Source of the DNA: an uncultured Collinsella sp.
GTDB lineage: Bacteria > Actinomycetota > Coriobacteriia > Coriobacteriales > Coriobacteriaceae
NCBI GenBank assembly: GCA_900552755.1
Contig: USAY01000050.1
Coordinates: 1 to 12,774 of the forward strand
Direction: 5' to 3'
Length of the DNA: 12,774 nt
Made by a program: the position numbers and the translations under genes. Of this stretch, positions 6,535 to 12,774 are shown piece by piece. The notes beneath the pieces were generated by a model. It saw only the letters and a list, made by a program, of their open reading frames with translations, was not told the origin of the DNA and made no database searches. Position 1 is the first letter of the stretch. Every line of letters starts with the position of its first letter.

Positions 6535-8046
6535 CTAGTAGCTATCGTACGAATTGTCGGTAGAATCGGTGGGTGTCTGACCGTCAGTTGCGGTATCGGC
6601 GCCATCCGTGGACTGGGCATCGGTACCGTCGGTGGCATCGGTACCATCGGTGGTGTCGGTACCATCAGAACTTTCACCATTCTCGGAATCAGACGTCTCC
6701 TTCTTGGGAACGGTGATCGTCACACGCGCCACGCCCGAGGTCTTGGTATCGTAACGAACCTTTTCACCGTTCTTGGTAACGGTGACATCGGAAGGCTTGG
6801 ACGTGGTGATCTCGATCGAAGACTCGGGCGTGTACTCCTGCTCAAAGGGGCCAGTCGCCTGGGCGCCATAGACCGACTTGCCGTCAACCTTGACCTCAAT
6901 CCACGCGGTCTTTCCCTTGGCAACGGAGACTTTGACCTTCGTGACCTCGTTCTCTTCCTTCTTGGCCGTCGTCTTGGTAGCGTCCGAATCAGTCGACTCA
7001 TCCGTCGCCTCATCGGTGTCATCGTCCTCGTCGACCGTTTCGGTCTTCTTAGAAGACTTCTTGGTCGTCATCTTGGTAGCAGTGGGCGTCTCGGGCGTGT
7101 TCTCGGGCGCCGAAGATGCGCAGCCACGTAGAAGCACCACGATGAGCACAATCAACAGCAGCACAACGGCACCGATGCCGGCGTAGACGATACGCGGATC
7201 GAGCCCGTTGTTTTGAGGAGTACGTGATCCGCCGCGTCCACGACCGGAACTGCTGCGGCCGCTTCCCTGAGGCATACGACCGCGATTGCTATCGGAACGG
7301 CCGCGATAGCCGCCCTGGCCCTGAAGGCTGCGCTGACCCGAGCGGGGCGCAAGTTCACCGCGGCCTTGATAGCCACGCTGGACCGAACGCGGAGCCGAAG
7401 AGCGCTGGCCATACGGCTGTGATTGAGAGCGAAGACGCGGCGTCACCTGCGTGGTATCGGCATCCGAATAGCCACCGCGAGAGCGTCCCATAGAGGCACC
7501 ACGGTAACCGCGATCGGAATAGCCGCCGTCGCCGTAGCCGGCACGAGGGTCACGCGCCACGCCGCGGGCAGCGGGAAGTGCACGGTCCTCGGGCATCGGC
7601 GTACTGCGGAACCGGTCACGCTGTGAGCGAATCTCCTCGCCCGAACCCGTCTCAGTAATATAACCGGCCTGCTGAGGACGCTGTCCATAGCGGGTTGAAC
7701 GACCGCCCTGAACCATCAGGAAGCGCCCGTTATCGACCGAGGAACGCGAATTGACGTAGCCGGCGGCGTCCTGAAAACGACCGCCCTGCTGCGACGTCTC
7801 GCGTTCGTATGCCATCAGGTCGTCAAAGTAGGCATTGACGACCTCGCGCGGATTGAGGCCCAAAAAGCGAGCATAGCTCGAAATCATGCCCTGCGCATAG
7901 CCGCGCGGCGGCATCGAAGCAAAGTTACCGGTCTCGAAAAACTCGATGATCTGCGGCCTGATTTTGATGGTGTTGGCGACCTGCTGAATGGAAAGGCCCA
8001 TCCGGCGACGCTGCTCGAGCAGCATGTCACCAAAGCGTGCAGCCAT
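6535..8046 (-). CDS. rodZ: RodZ-like protein: HTH head, disordered Arg/Gly-rich region, one membrane helix, external beta domain
   Basis: RodZ links the cytoskeleton to the cell-wall machinery in rod-shaped bacteria. The 503-residue protein begins with an Xre/HTH_25-type domain (about 1-80; FGDMLLEQRRRMGLSIQQVA and FETGNFASMPPRGYAQGM are characteristic of RodZ). Residues about 85-280 are low-complexity, rich in Arg, Gly, Ser, Gln and Tyr, with RGG/GRG/GYRG clusters. A single membrane helix (about 287-306) comes next, then a Thr/Lys/Asp-rich stalk, a beta-rich domain resembling the RodZ C-terminal DUF4115 (about 370-447), and an Asp/Thr/Gly tail with TDGTDA repeats. It is much longer than E. 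coli RodZ (337). ATG 8046 has a GGAGG site six bases upstream, and its A is shared with the ftsK stop (TGATG overlap). Whether an MreB partner exists here cannot be seen. The name rests on architecture and the ymfM-like position before pgsA. Confidence 0.82.
   Translation of the reverse strand: MAARFGDMLLEQRRRMGLSIQQVANTIKIRPQIIEFFETGNFASMPPRGYAQGMISSYARFLGLNPREVVNAYFDDLMAYERETSQQGGRFQDAAGYVNSRSSVDNGRFLMVQGGRSTRYGQRPQQAGYITETGSGEEIRSQRDRFRSTPMPEDRALPAARGVARDPRAGYGDGGYSDRGYRGASMGRSRGGYSDADTTQVTPRLRSQSQPYGQRSSAPRSVQRGYQGRGELAPRSGQRSLQGQGGYRGRSDSNRGRMPQGSGRSSSGRGRGGSRTPQNNGLDPRIVYAGIGAVVLLLIVLIVVLLRGCASSAPENTPETPTATKMTTKKSSKKTETVDEDDDTDEATDESTDSDATKTTAKKEENEVTKVKVSVAKGKTAWIEVKVDGKSVYGAQATGPFEQEYTPESSIEITTSKPSDVTVTKNGEKVRYDTKTSGVARVTITVPKKETSDSENGESSDGTDTTDGTDATDGTDAQSTDGADTATDGQTPTDSTDNSYDSY
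6618..6671. repeat. 18-bp tandem repeat in the rodZ tail
   Basis: Two near-identical 18-bp units (6618-6635 and 6636-6653, one base different) and a degenerate third (6654-6671) each contain GGTACC, at 6622, 6640 and 6658. In the minus-strand frame each unit encodes six residues of the TDGTDA type. Such in-frame repeats can change copy number by slippage, which would vary the length of the external tail. Confidence 0.7.
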
Positions 8047-10826
8047 CAGAATCCTCCAAACTCACGATCTTCACGTGCCATCTCGGCGTCGACAGATTCC
8101 AGCGCGGCAAGCCCCTCCTCGTCCAACAGGACCTCACGCGGCTTGGAACCGTCGGGCGGGCCGACGACACCCTTTTCTTCCAGCATGTCCATAATACGCC
8201 CGGCACGCGCATAGCCAACCTTCAGACGACGTTGCAGGCCAGATGTGGAGCCAAGCTGCGATTCCACCACAATATGGGCGGCTTCCCAAATGAGCGGATC
8301 ATCGTCTTGCGGCTCGGCTACTCCGGTGCGGACAATACCGCCGCCACCCGCCATGGACATGGAAGCGGGCGCCACGGCAGACAGAATCTCCTCGTGGTAG
8401 TCGGGCTCGCTCTGCGACTTGACGAACTCGACAATCTCGTTGATTTCGTCATCCGAGACAAAGCAGCCCTGGATACGGCGAGGCTTGCCCCAGTCGACCT
8501 TGGAGAACAGCATGTCGCCCAAACCGGTGAGCTTTTCGGCACCCATCTGGTCAATAATGACGCGCGAGTCGATGCCCGTGGCGACGTTAAAGGCGATGCG
8601 GTTGGTGATGTTGGCCTTGATGAGGCCCGTCACCACGTTGGAGCTGGGGCGCTGCGTAGCCACGATAAGGTGTATACCGGCGGCACGGCCCAGCTGAGCG
8701 ATACGAACGATCGAGGCCTCGACATCCTTGCCGGCGACCATCATCAGGTCCGAAAGCTCGTCGATGATAATGACCAGATAGGGCATCTTTTGGGGCGGGT
8801 TGTCGTAATGCTCAAACTCGCCGGCGGCCTGCTTTTCGTTGTAGGTCGAGATCTTACGCACGTTGAGACGCTCGAAGACCTTCAGGCGACGCTCCATCTC
8901 GGACACGGCCCATTGCAGAGCGCTCGCGGCCTGCTTGGGCTCGGTCACCACGGGCACATAGAGATGCGGCAAACCGTTATAGCCCGCAAGCTCGACGCGC
9001 TTGGGGTCGACCATGATCAGGCGAACGTCCTCGGGAAGCGCGCGCATGAGCAGGGTCGTGATGATGGAGTTGATCATCACCGACTTACCAGAACCGGTCG
9101 TGCCGGCGATCAGCAGGTGGGGCATCTTGGCAAGGTCGGCGACGACCGGCGTGCCCTCGGCATCGCGACCGATGGCCAGCTCGAGCGGACCGCCCTTCAC
9201 ATAGGGAAGCACGTCGCCCAGGTTGACGTTCTGGCGCTTGCGATTGGGGATCTCGATACCCACAAGCGAGGTACCGGGGATCGGGGCAAAGATGCGCACC
9301 GACTGAGCAGCGAGCGAAAGCGCGATATCGTCCTCGAGGCTCGAAATCTTGCTCACGCGCTCGCCCTCGCCAGGTTGCAGCTTAAAGGTCGTCACCGTGG
9401 GGCCGGCGATCCAGCCGACCACGCGGGCACTGCGGCCAAACTCAAGCAAGGTGGATTGCAGTGACTCGGCAGTCTGTTCCAGCTCCTTGTCAGATGACGC
9501 GGAGGACGCCGACTGCGGGTTGGCGTGCAGGATCTCGAGCGGCGGAAGCTTGAGGCCGTCCTCTTCTTCGCCCTCGTTATCCGCGGGGGCATTGACCGCT
9601 CCCCCATCGCTAGGAGTAGGCGCCTCGGCAGCGCCCGCGACAGCCGTATCGGCAACCTTGGGATGCTTCAAGAAGTCGGGAATCTGAGGTGTTGCCGAGA
9701 CAGGACTCACGGCAAACGGCGGCTCGGACTCGTCGATCTTATCGGGGTCGTCTTCCATCGAAAGCTGGCCGGTTACCTGTTCGCGCTTAGCATGGCGACG
9801 CGGCAGCAAAGTTGTCTTTGCGGTCTCAATCGGAGCCTCGTCGTCCTCGTCATCGCCCTCGGTAAGCTCAATCTCGCTATCGGACCAAGACGGGTCGGGC
9901 TCGCTTGTATTCAACTTGGGCGTGGCCTTGCCCTTCTTGACATGACGGCGCGGCAGCAGCGTCGTCTTAGCGCGCTCGGCCTCCACGGCATCGGATACGT
10001 CGACAAACGGATCCTCGTCCTCGTCGTCATCGTCCAAAACCGGGTCCACATCGTTGCCCATGACCGTGGTCACGGCAGCATCGGAGCCCTTTTGACGAAG
10101 AATGCTCAGGTGCGGACGGGCAACGCCGGGCACCGACAGGGCTTCGTCGTCACCCCACGGGCTCGCGTTAACATCGGCACGACGGCGCTCGGCAAAATCG
10201 GCCGCGCGGTCGCGAGCAGAGCGCAGCACGCCACCCACCGAAAAGCCGATGATGACAAAACCAACGACGGCCAGACCCAACAGGACCACCATCGCGATAG
10301 GCTTACCCAGGGCATTCTGCAGCGCACTCGCAATAAACGCACCGATGTAGCCACCCGAGGCGGACAGATTTTGCGGCGTGAACATAAGGTCACACGAGTC
10401 GCTCGTACCCGGCACCATCAGCGAAAGAATGGAGACAACGGTGATAAAGACCACGGCTCCGCCCGCGACCGAGCGCACGTTGAGCGGCGAGTCCTCGCCT
10501 AAAAAGAGCGTGGCGGCAAACAGCAAAATGACGATCGGCAGCACGTAGGCGCCCAGACCAAAGCCCAAGTGGTAGAAACCGGCAACCGCAGCCGTAACGG
10601 GCGCAGTCGCCGGCGAAATCACGGCAATAAAGGACGCAATCGCCAAAACGGCAATGACCACGCCGGCGATATCGCGGTTGGCCGAGGGCTCGACCAAGGG
10701 CTCGAAATCATCGAACTCGGACTCGTGGCCCTTATTGGCACGCAGATGGGAACCGGCACCCTTAGCAGATGCCGGTTGGTTATTGGCCTTATTGCCTTTG
10801 GCGTTTTGTGCAGATCCGCGCGCCAA
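8046..10826 (-). CDS. ftsK: DNA translocase FtsK/SpoIIIE family
   Basis: FtsK is a septum-anchored ATP-driven DNA pump that clears and aligns chromosome ends at division. The 926-residue protein has a basic N-terminus, hydrophobic segments at about 54-72, 92-110, 120-138, 160-172 and 177-198 (four or five membrane helices), and a long acidic linker (about 200-430). The motor follows: the alpha domain from about 450, Walker A GTTGSGKS (575-582), Walker B LVIIIDE (684-690) and the conserved ATQRPSSNVVTGLIKANI block. A C-terminal winged-helix gamma domain (about 845-905) would read orienting DNA sequences. The start is TTG 10826. A GGAGG site lies six bases upstream inside the end of rnj, the next in-frame Met would remove the first membrane helices, and one base separates it from the rnj stop. 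The linker holds a duplicated motif AKTTLLPRRH. The gene ends in TGA, overlapping the rodZ start by one base. Confidence 0.97.
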   Translation of the reverse strand: MARGSAQNAKGNKANNQPASAKGAGSHLRANKGHESEFDDFEPLVEPSANRDIAGVVIAVLAIASFIAVISPATAPVTAAVAGFYHLGFGLGAYVLPIVILLFAATLFLGEDSPLNVRSVAGGAVVFITVVSILSLMVPGTSDSCDLMFTPQNLSASGGYIGAFIASALQNALGKPIAMVVLLGLAVVGFVIIGFSVGGVLRSARDRAADFAERRRADVNASPWGDDEALSVPGVARPHLSILRQKGSDAAVTTVMGNDVDPVLDDDDEDEDPFVDVSDAVEAERAKTTLLPRRHVKKGKATPKLNTSEPDPSWSDSEIELTEGDDEDDEAPIETAKTTLLPRRHAKREQVTGQLSMEDDPDKIDESEPPFAVSPVSATPQIPDFLKHPKVADTAVAGAAEAPTPSDGGAVNAPADNEGEEEDGLKLPPLEILHANPQSASSASSDKELEQTAESLQSTLLEFGRSARVVGWIAGPTVTTFKLQPGEGERVSKISSLEDDIALSLAAQSVRIFAPIPGTSLVGIEIPNRKRQNVNLGDVLPYVKGGPLELAIGRDAEGTPVVADLAKMPHLLIAGTTGSGKSVMINSIITTLLMRALPEDVRLIMVDPKRVELAGYNGLPHLYVPVVTEPKQAASALQWAVSEMERRLKVFERLNVRKISTYNEKQAAGEFEHYDNPPQKMPYLVIIIDELSDLMMVAGKDVEASIVRIAQLGRAAGIHLIVATQRPSSNVVTGLIKANITNRIAFNVATGIDSRVIIDQMGAEKLTGLGDMLFSKVDWGKPRRIQGCFVSDDEINEIVEFVKSQSEPDYHEEILSAVAPASMSMAGGGGIVRTGVAEPQDDDPLIWEAAHIVVESQLGSTSGLQRRLKVGYARAGRIMDMLEEKGVVGPPDGSKPREVLLDEEGLAALESVDAEMAREDREFGGF
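9792..9971 (-). repeat. Duplicated ten-residue motif in the FtsK linker
   Basis: AKTTLLPRRH occurs at residues 286-295 (bases 9971-9942) and again at 336-345 (9821-9792), 50 residues apart, both times preceded by acidic residues and followed by a basic patch (VKKGK and AKREQ). Six of the ten codons differ between the copies, all synonymously. The protein sequence therefore seems to be selected, and this is not a recent DNA duplication. Confidence 0.85.
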
Positions 10827-10827
10827 A

Positions 10828-12498
10828 CTAAACCTCCATGACGACCGGGATGATCATCGGACGGGTGCGAGTACGGCTCCAGATAAAGTTAGAGAGCGAA
10901 TCGCGCACGGCCTTGCGAATGGCATCGGAACCGCTGCTCGTAAAGCTGAACTTGCCCTTCTCGATCGTCTTCATAATGGACGCGGAGGCATCCTCGGAGA
11001 ACTGGTCGTCGATGGCAAACGAGACGCCGCGGCCCGAGAACTCGATGGCCTCGATCTTCTTGTGCTTGAGCGAGACGATGGCAACAGCGGTAACCATACC
11101 GTCGTTGGCGAGCTTCTGACGATCACGCAGGACGATGGGGTCGGTATCGCCGATGCGCAGGCCGTCGACGTAAACGACGCCGGACTCGACGGGCGTACCG
11201 CGCTTAACGATACCGCCGCGCATCTCGAGCGTGTCGCCGTTGTCGAGGATAAAGATATGATCGTCCTTGAGACCCATCTTGCGGGCCAGCTGGGCATGGG
11301 CGCGCAGATGCACGGCTTCACCGTGAACCGGCATAAAGTACGTGGGCTTGGCCATGGCCATCAGGAGCTTGAGCTCCTCCTGGCTACCGTGACCGGAAAC
11401 GTGAACGAGGGCGCGGTTCTTATCCCACACGTCGCAGCCGAGCTTGGCCAGGCTGTTGACGACCTGCTGGACGGCTTTCTCATTGCCGGGAACAGGAGTT
11501 GCCGAGAGGATAACGGTATCGCCCTCGTGGATGGAGAGCGTCTTGTGCTCGCCATTGGCCATGCGGGACAGGGCCGACAGCGGCTCGCCCTGCGAACCGG
11601 TGCACATGACAACAATCTTGTCGTCGGGCAGGTTATCGATATCGAAGGCATCGATGATATCGGCATCGTCGATGTTGAGGTAGCCCAGCTCGCGCGCGAC
11701 GCGGGTGTTGGTGAGCATGGAGCGACCGGTCACAACGACCTTACGGCCGCACTTGCGGGCGGCATCGCAGATCTGCTGCAAACGATGGATATGGCTCGAG
11801 AACGAAGCGACGAACACGCGACCCGGGGCGTTCTTGATGGCATGCAGTAGGTTGGGACCAACCTCGGCCTCGGACTTGGTAAAGCCGGGAACCGTGGCAT
11901 TGGTGGAGTCGGACAGCAACAGGTCGATGCCCTGCTTGGCAAAGCGGCTGATAGCGGCATAGTCGGGCGTGACACCATCGATGGGCGTCTGGTCGAGCTT
12001 AAAGTCGCCAGTGTGCATAACGGTGCCCTGATTGGTGCGAATGAACACGCCCAGAGCGCCGGGGATGGAGTGCGTCATCGAGAAGAAGTCGAGCGAGATG
12101 CCGCCGAGGTTGACATGGCTGCCGCCCTTAACCTCGCGGAACTTGGGTGCGCGGATGCGGAACTCAGAAAGCTTGCCTTCGATAAAGCCAAGCGTCAGCT
12201 TGCTCGAGAAGATGGGCACCTTGTTGTTGAGGTCCTGCAGCAGATACGGAAGCGAACCGGTGTGGTCCTCGTGGCCGTGGGTGACGACGATACCGCGGAG
12301 CTTCTCCTCGTTCTCCAGAACATAGGTGTAGTCGGGAAGCACCAGGTCGATACCGGGCTGGGAGTCATCCGGGAACATGAGACCGGCGTCGACGAGCACC
12401 ATGTCGTCGCCGCACTCGAAGACCGTCATGTTCTTGCCGATGCCGTCAAGGCCGCCGAGCGGAATGATCTTCAAGGGAGATGATTTTTTAGCTGCCAT
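10828..12498 (-). CDS. rnj: Ribonuclease J
   Basis: RNase J is a metallo-beta-lactamase/beta-CASP nuclease with 5'-3' exonuclease and endonuclease activity, used in mRNA turnover and rRNA maturation. The 556-residue protein matches the usual length (about 555). Metal-binding residues are visible: HGHEDH at 74-79, H143 in MTHS, D165 in HTGDF and H392 in PVHGE. The beta-CASP region includes VSGHGSQEE (367-375, with H370). A C-terminal domain follows (about 450-556), as needed for dimer formation in this family. ATG 12498 gives the family N-terminus (KIIPLGGLDGIGKNM), though the nearest ribosome-like AAAGGA lies about 14 bases upstream, a long spacing. The stop TAG is one base from the ftsK start. 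With rny at the other end of the window, this organism has both Gram-positive-type decay nucleases. The Bacillus counterpart rnjB also lies upstream of an ftsK-family gene. Confidence 0.96.
   Translation of the reverse strand: MAAKKSSPLKIIPLGGLDGIGKNMTVFECGDDMVLVDAGLMFPDDSQPGIDLVLPDYTYVLENEEKLRGIVVTHGHEDHTGSLPYLLQDLNNKVPIFSSKLTLGFIEGKLSEFRIRAPKFREVKGGSHVNLGGISLDFFSMTHSIPGALGVFIRTNQGTVMHTGDFKLDQTPIDGVTPDYAAISRFAKQGIDLLLSDSTNATVPGFTKSEAEVGPNLLHAIKNAPGRVFVASFSSHIHRLQQICDAARKCGRKVVVTGRSMLTNTRVARELGYLNIDDADIIDAFDIDNLPDDKIVVMCTGSQGEPLSALSRMANGEHKTLSIHEGDTVILSATPVPGNEKAVQQVVNSLAKLGCDVWDKNRALVHVSGHGSQEELKLLMAMAKPTYFMPVHGEAVHLRAHAQLARKMGLKDDHIFILDNGDTLEMRGGIVKRGTPVESGVVYVDGLRIGDTDPIVLRDRQKLANDGMVTAVAIVSLKHKKIEAIEFSGRGVSFAIDDQFSEDASASIMKTIEKGKFSFTSSGSDAIRKAVRDSLSNFIWSRTRTRPMIIPVVMEV
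10833..10837 (-). promoter_or_regulatory. Ribosome site for the TTG start of ftsK, inside rnj
   Basis: GGAGG (10837-10833) is part of the last rnj codons and stands six bases before TTG 10826. It is the main reason to accept the unusual start codon, and it suggests that ftsK translation is coupled to termination of rnj. Confidence 0.8.
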
Positions 12499-12586
12499 AG
12501 GTTAGTGTGGTTTCCTTTCTTCGAAACGGGTCTGGAACAACCGACGGGGCGCTTCTGGCAAACCGACCGCCGGGAACGTACAAACA

Positions 12587-12606
12587 TGCATCGCAGAGTC
12601 GATGCA
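12587..12606 (-). promoter_or_regulatory. Stem-loop in the rnj leader
   Basis: TGCATCG and CGATGCA form a perfect 7-bp inverted repeat around a 6-base loop; on the minus strand it is followed by UGUUUGU. If the weak promoter at 12618-12646 is real, this stem would begin about five bases from the 5' end of the rnj message. A further ATGCATC copy lies at 12650-12656. Confidence 0.5.
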
Positions 12607-12617
12607 ATAACCACAGT

Positions 12618-12646
12618 ATGATACCCATTTGCACAACAACAGACCA
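12618..12646 (-). promoter_or_regulatory. Weak candidate promoter for rnj
   Basis: TATCAT (12623-12618) is a 5/6 -10 match, but the -35 position at 17-base spacing reads TGGTCT (12646-12641), only 3/6. The predicted start is near 12611, giving a leader of about 112 bases. It is the best candidate I find in this spacer and is tentative. Confidence 0.3.
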
Positions 12647-12747
12647 CCCATGCATCAAAGCCCCATCTGAACTGGTCCATCCCGCCGGTCAGGGCTCAGC
12701 GGCCCCGGCACGGGCTAAGTTTCCTGCTCTACAGTCCTGCTCACGAC

Positions 12748-12770
12748 GGAGGCCACATTAAGTGGCCTCC
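12748..12770. terminator. Strong hairpin at the window edge
   Basis: GGAGGCCAC and GTGGCCTCC form a perfect 9-bp stem with a 5-base loop. On the plus strand it is followed by TGTT and then the window ends, so a U-tract may begin there. On the minus strand it is followed by GTCGTG with no U-tract. It could terminate a plus-strand transcript, or be a tail-less terminator of a minus-strand gene outside the window. The direction cannot be decided here. Confidence 0.5.
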
Positions 12771-12774
12771 TGTT

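Larger units (their letters stand above)
12499..12774. other. Non-coding region upstream of rnj
   Basis: I find no supported gene in these 276 bases. The region contains the weak rnj promoter and stem-loop. A GC-rich stretch (12679-12715) holds alternating GGGC (12692), GCCC (12702) and GGGC (12712) segments that could pair in two exclusive ways. An 8-bp direct repeat TCCTGCTC lies at 12722 and 12735, and a strong hairpin sits at the window edge. By analogy with Bacillus the next gene to the right could be dapA, but nothing in the window shows it. Confidence 0.6.

Noticed and set aside
4118..6538. An 806-codon open frame on the plus strand opposite pgsA, rimO and yajQ
   Set aside because: It is exactly antisense, codon for codon, to three well-identified genes that happen to share a frame. 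It stays open because their sense codons avoid TTA, CTA and TCA, and the three intergenic gaps contain no plus-strand stop in this frame. No domain is recognisable and the composition is that of a GC-rich shadow.
8037..9464. A 475-codon plus-strand open frame opposite ftsK
   Set aside because: It is the antisense of the conserved FtsK motor region, with low-complexity His/Asp/Gly/Leu composition and no domain.
10654..11850. A 398-codon plus-strand open frame opposite the ftsK start and rnj
   Set aside because: It is antisense to conserved RNase J motifs and spans a gene junction; no family resemblance.
12471..12680. A 69-codon minus-strand frame overlapping the rnj start, as a possible upstream ORF
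   Set aside because: No ribosome site; its start lies upstream of the best candidate promoter; the Cys- and Arg-rich sequence resembles no known protein.
12507..12761. An 84-codon plus-strand frame ending in the edge hairpin
   Set aside because: No ribosome site or recognisable domain, and composition like random GC-rich sequence. The plus-strand RNA idea is kept only as a structural hypothesis.
12660..12774. A known structured RNA (SRP RNA, tRNA, T-box or common riboswitch)
   Set aside because: I looked for the SRP GGAAGGAAGCAGCC-type loop, the tRNA T-loop, the T-box sequence and common riboswitch cores on both strands and found none.
1..12774. Mobile elements, phage genes, defence systems or CRISPR
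   Set aside because: Every gene is a conserved housekeeping function in ancestral order. No transposase, integrase, terminal inverted repeats or spacer-repeat pattern is visible.

Overview
The window is a chromosomal housekeeping block from a moderately GC-rich bacterium (about 58-60% GC by eye). All ten genes are on the minus strand, so transcription runs from high to low coordinates. The gene content and order fit an early-branching actinobacterium, most likely Coriobacteriia and probably Collinsella-like. That placement is an inference from overall protein character, GC level, a Gram-positive LexA box and the presence of both RNase J and RNase Y; it was not tested by a search. I see no phage, transposon, CRISPR array, tRNA or rRNA.

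Layout in transcription order. (1) 12774-12499: a gene-poor leader and upstream region with a strong hairpin at the window edge, GC-rich structure and a stem-loop ahead of rnj. (2) 12498-3443: a tight cluster, rnj (RNase J), ftsK (DNA translocase), a rodZ-like membrane protein with a DNA-binding-type head, yajQ, rimO, pgsA and a stand-alone cinA C-terminal domain (pncC-type amidase). Gaps are 1 to about 27 bases, or a one-base stop/start overlap between ftsK and rodZ. A hairpin after cinA (3412-3435) closes this unit. (3) 3442-1333: recA and recX, driven by a clear sigma70-type promoter whose spacer holds a perfect LexA box. An unusual array of ACCAAA-type repeats, spaced about 11 bp apart, lies upstream of the promoter. 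(4) 1332-1: a 257-base spacer with its own good promoter, then the first 358 codons of rny (RNase Y). rny has no in-window stop, so its HD catalytic core is mostly outside the window.

The genes cover chromosome segregation (FtsK), recombination and SOS repair (RecA, RecX), phospholipid synthesis (PgsA), cell shape (RodZ-like), ribosomal protein modification (RimO), NAD salvage (CinA domain) and mRNA decay (RNase J and RNase Y at opposite ends). The order rnj - ftsK - rodZ - pgsA - cinA - recA - rny is the backbone known from Bacillus (rnjB - spoIIIE - ymfM - pgsA - cinA - recA - rny), so this is ancestral synteny and not an island.

I found no clearly novel gene system. The points most worth a second look are the helically phased repeats upstream of recA, the terminator-like GNRA hairpin inside the rny leader, a ten-residue motif duplicated in the FtsK linker whose two copies differ only at synonymous sites, the Arg/Gly-rich disordered region of the RodZ-like protein, and the dominance of TAG stop codons (7 of 9).
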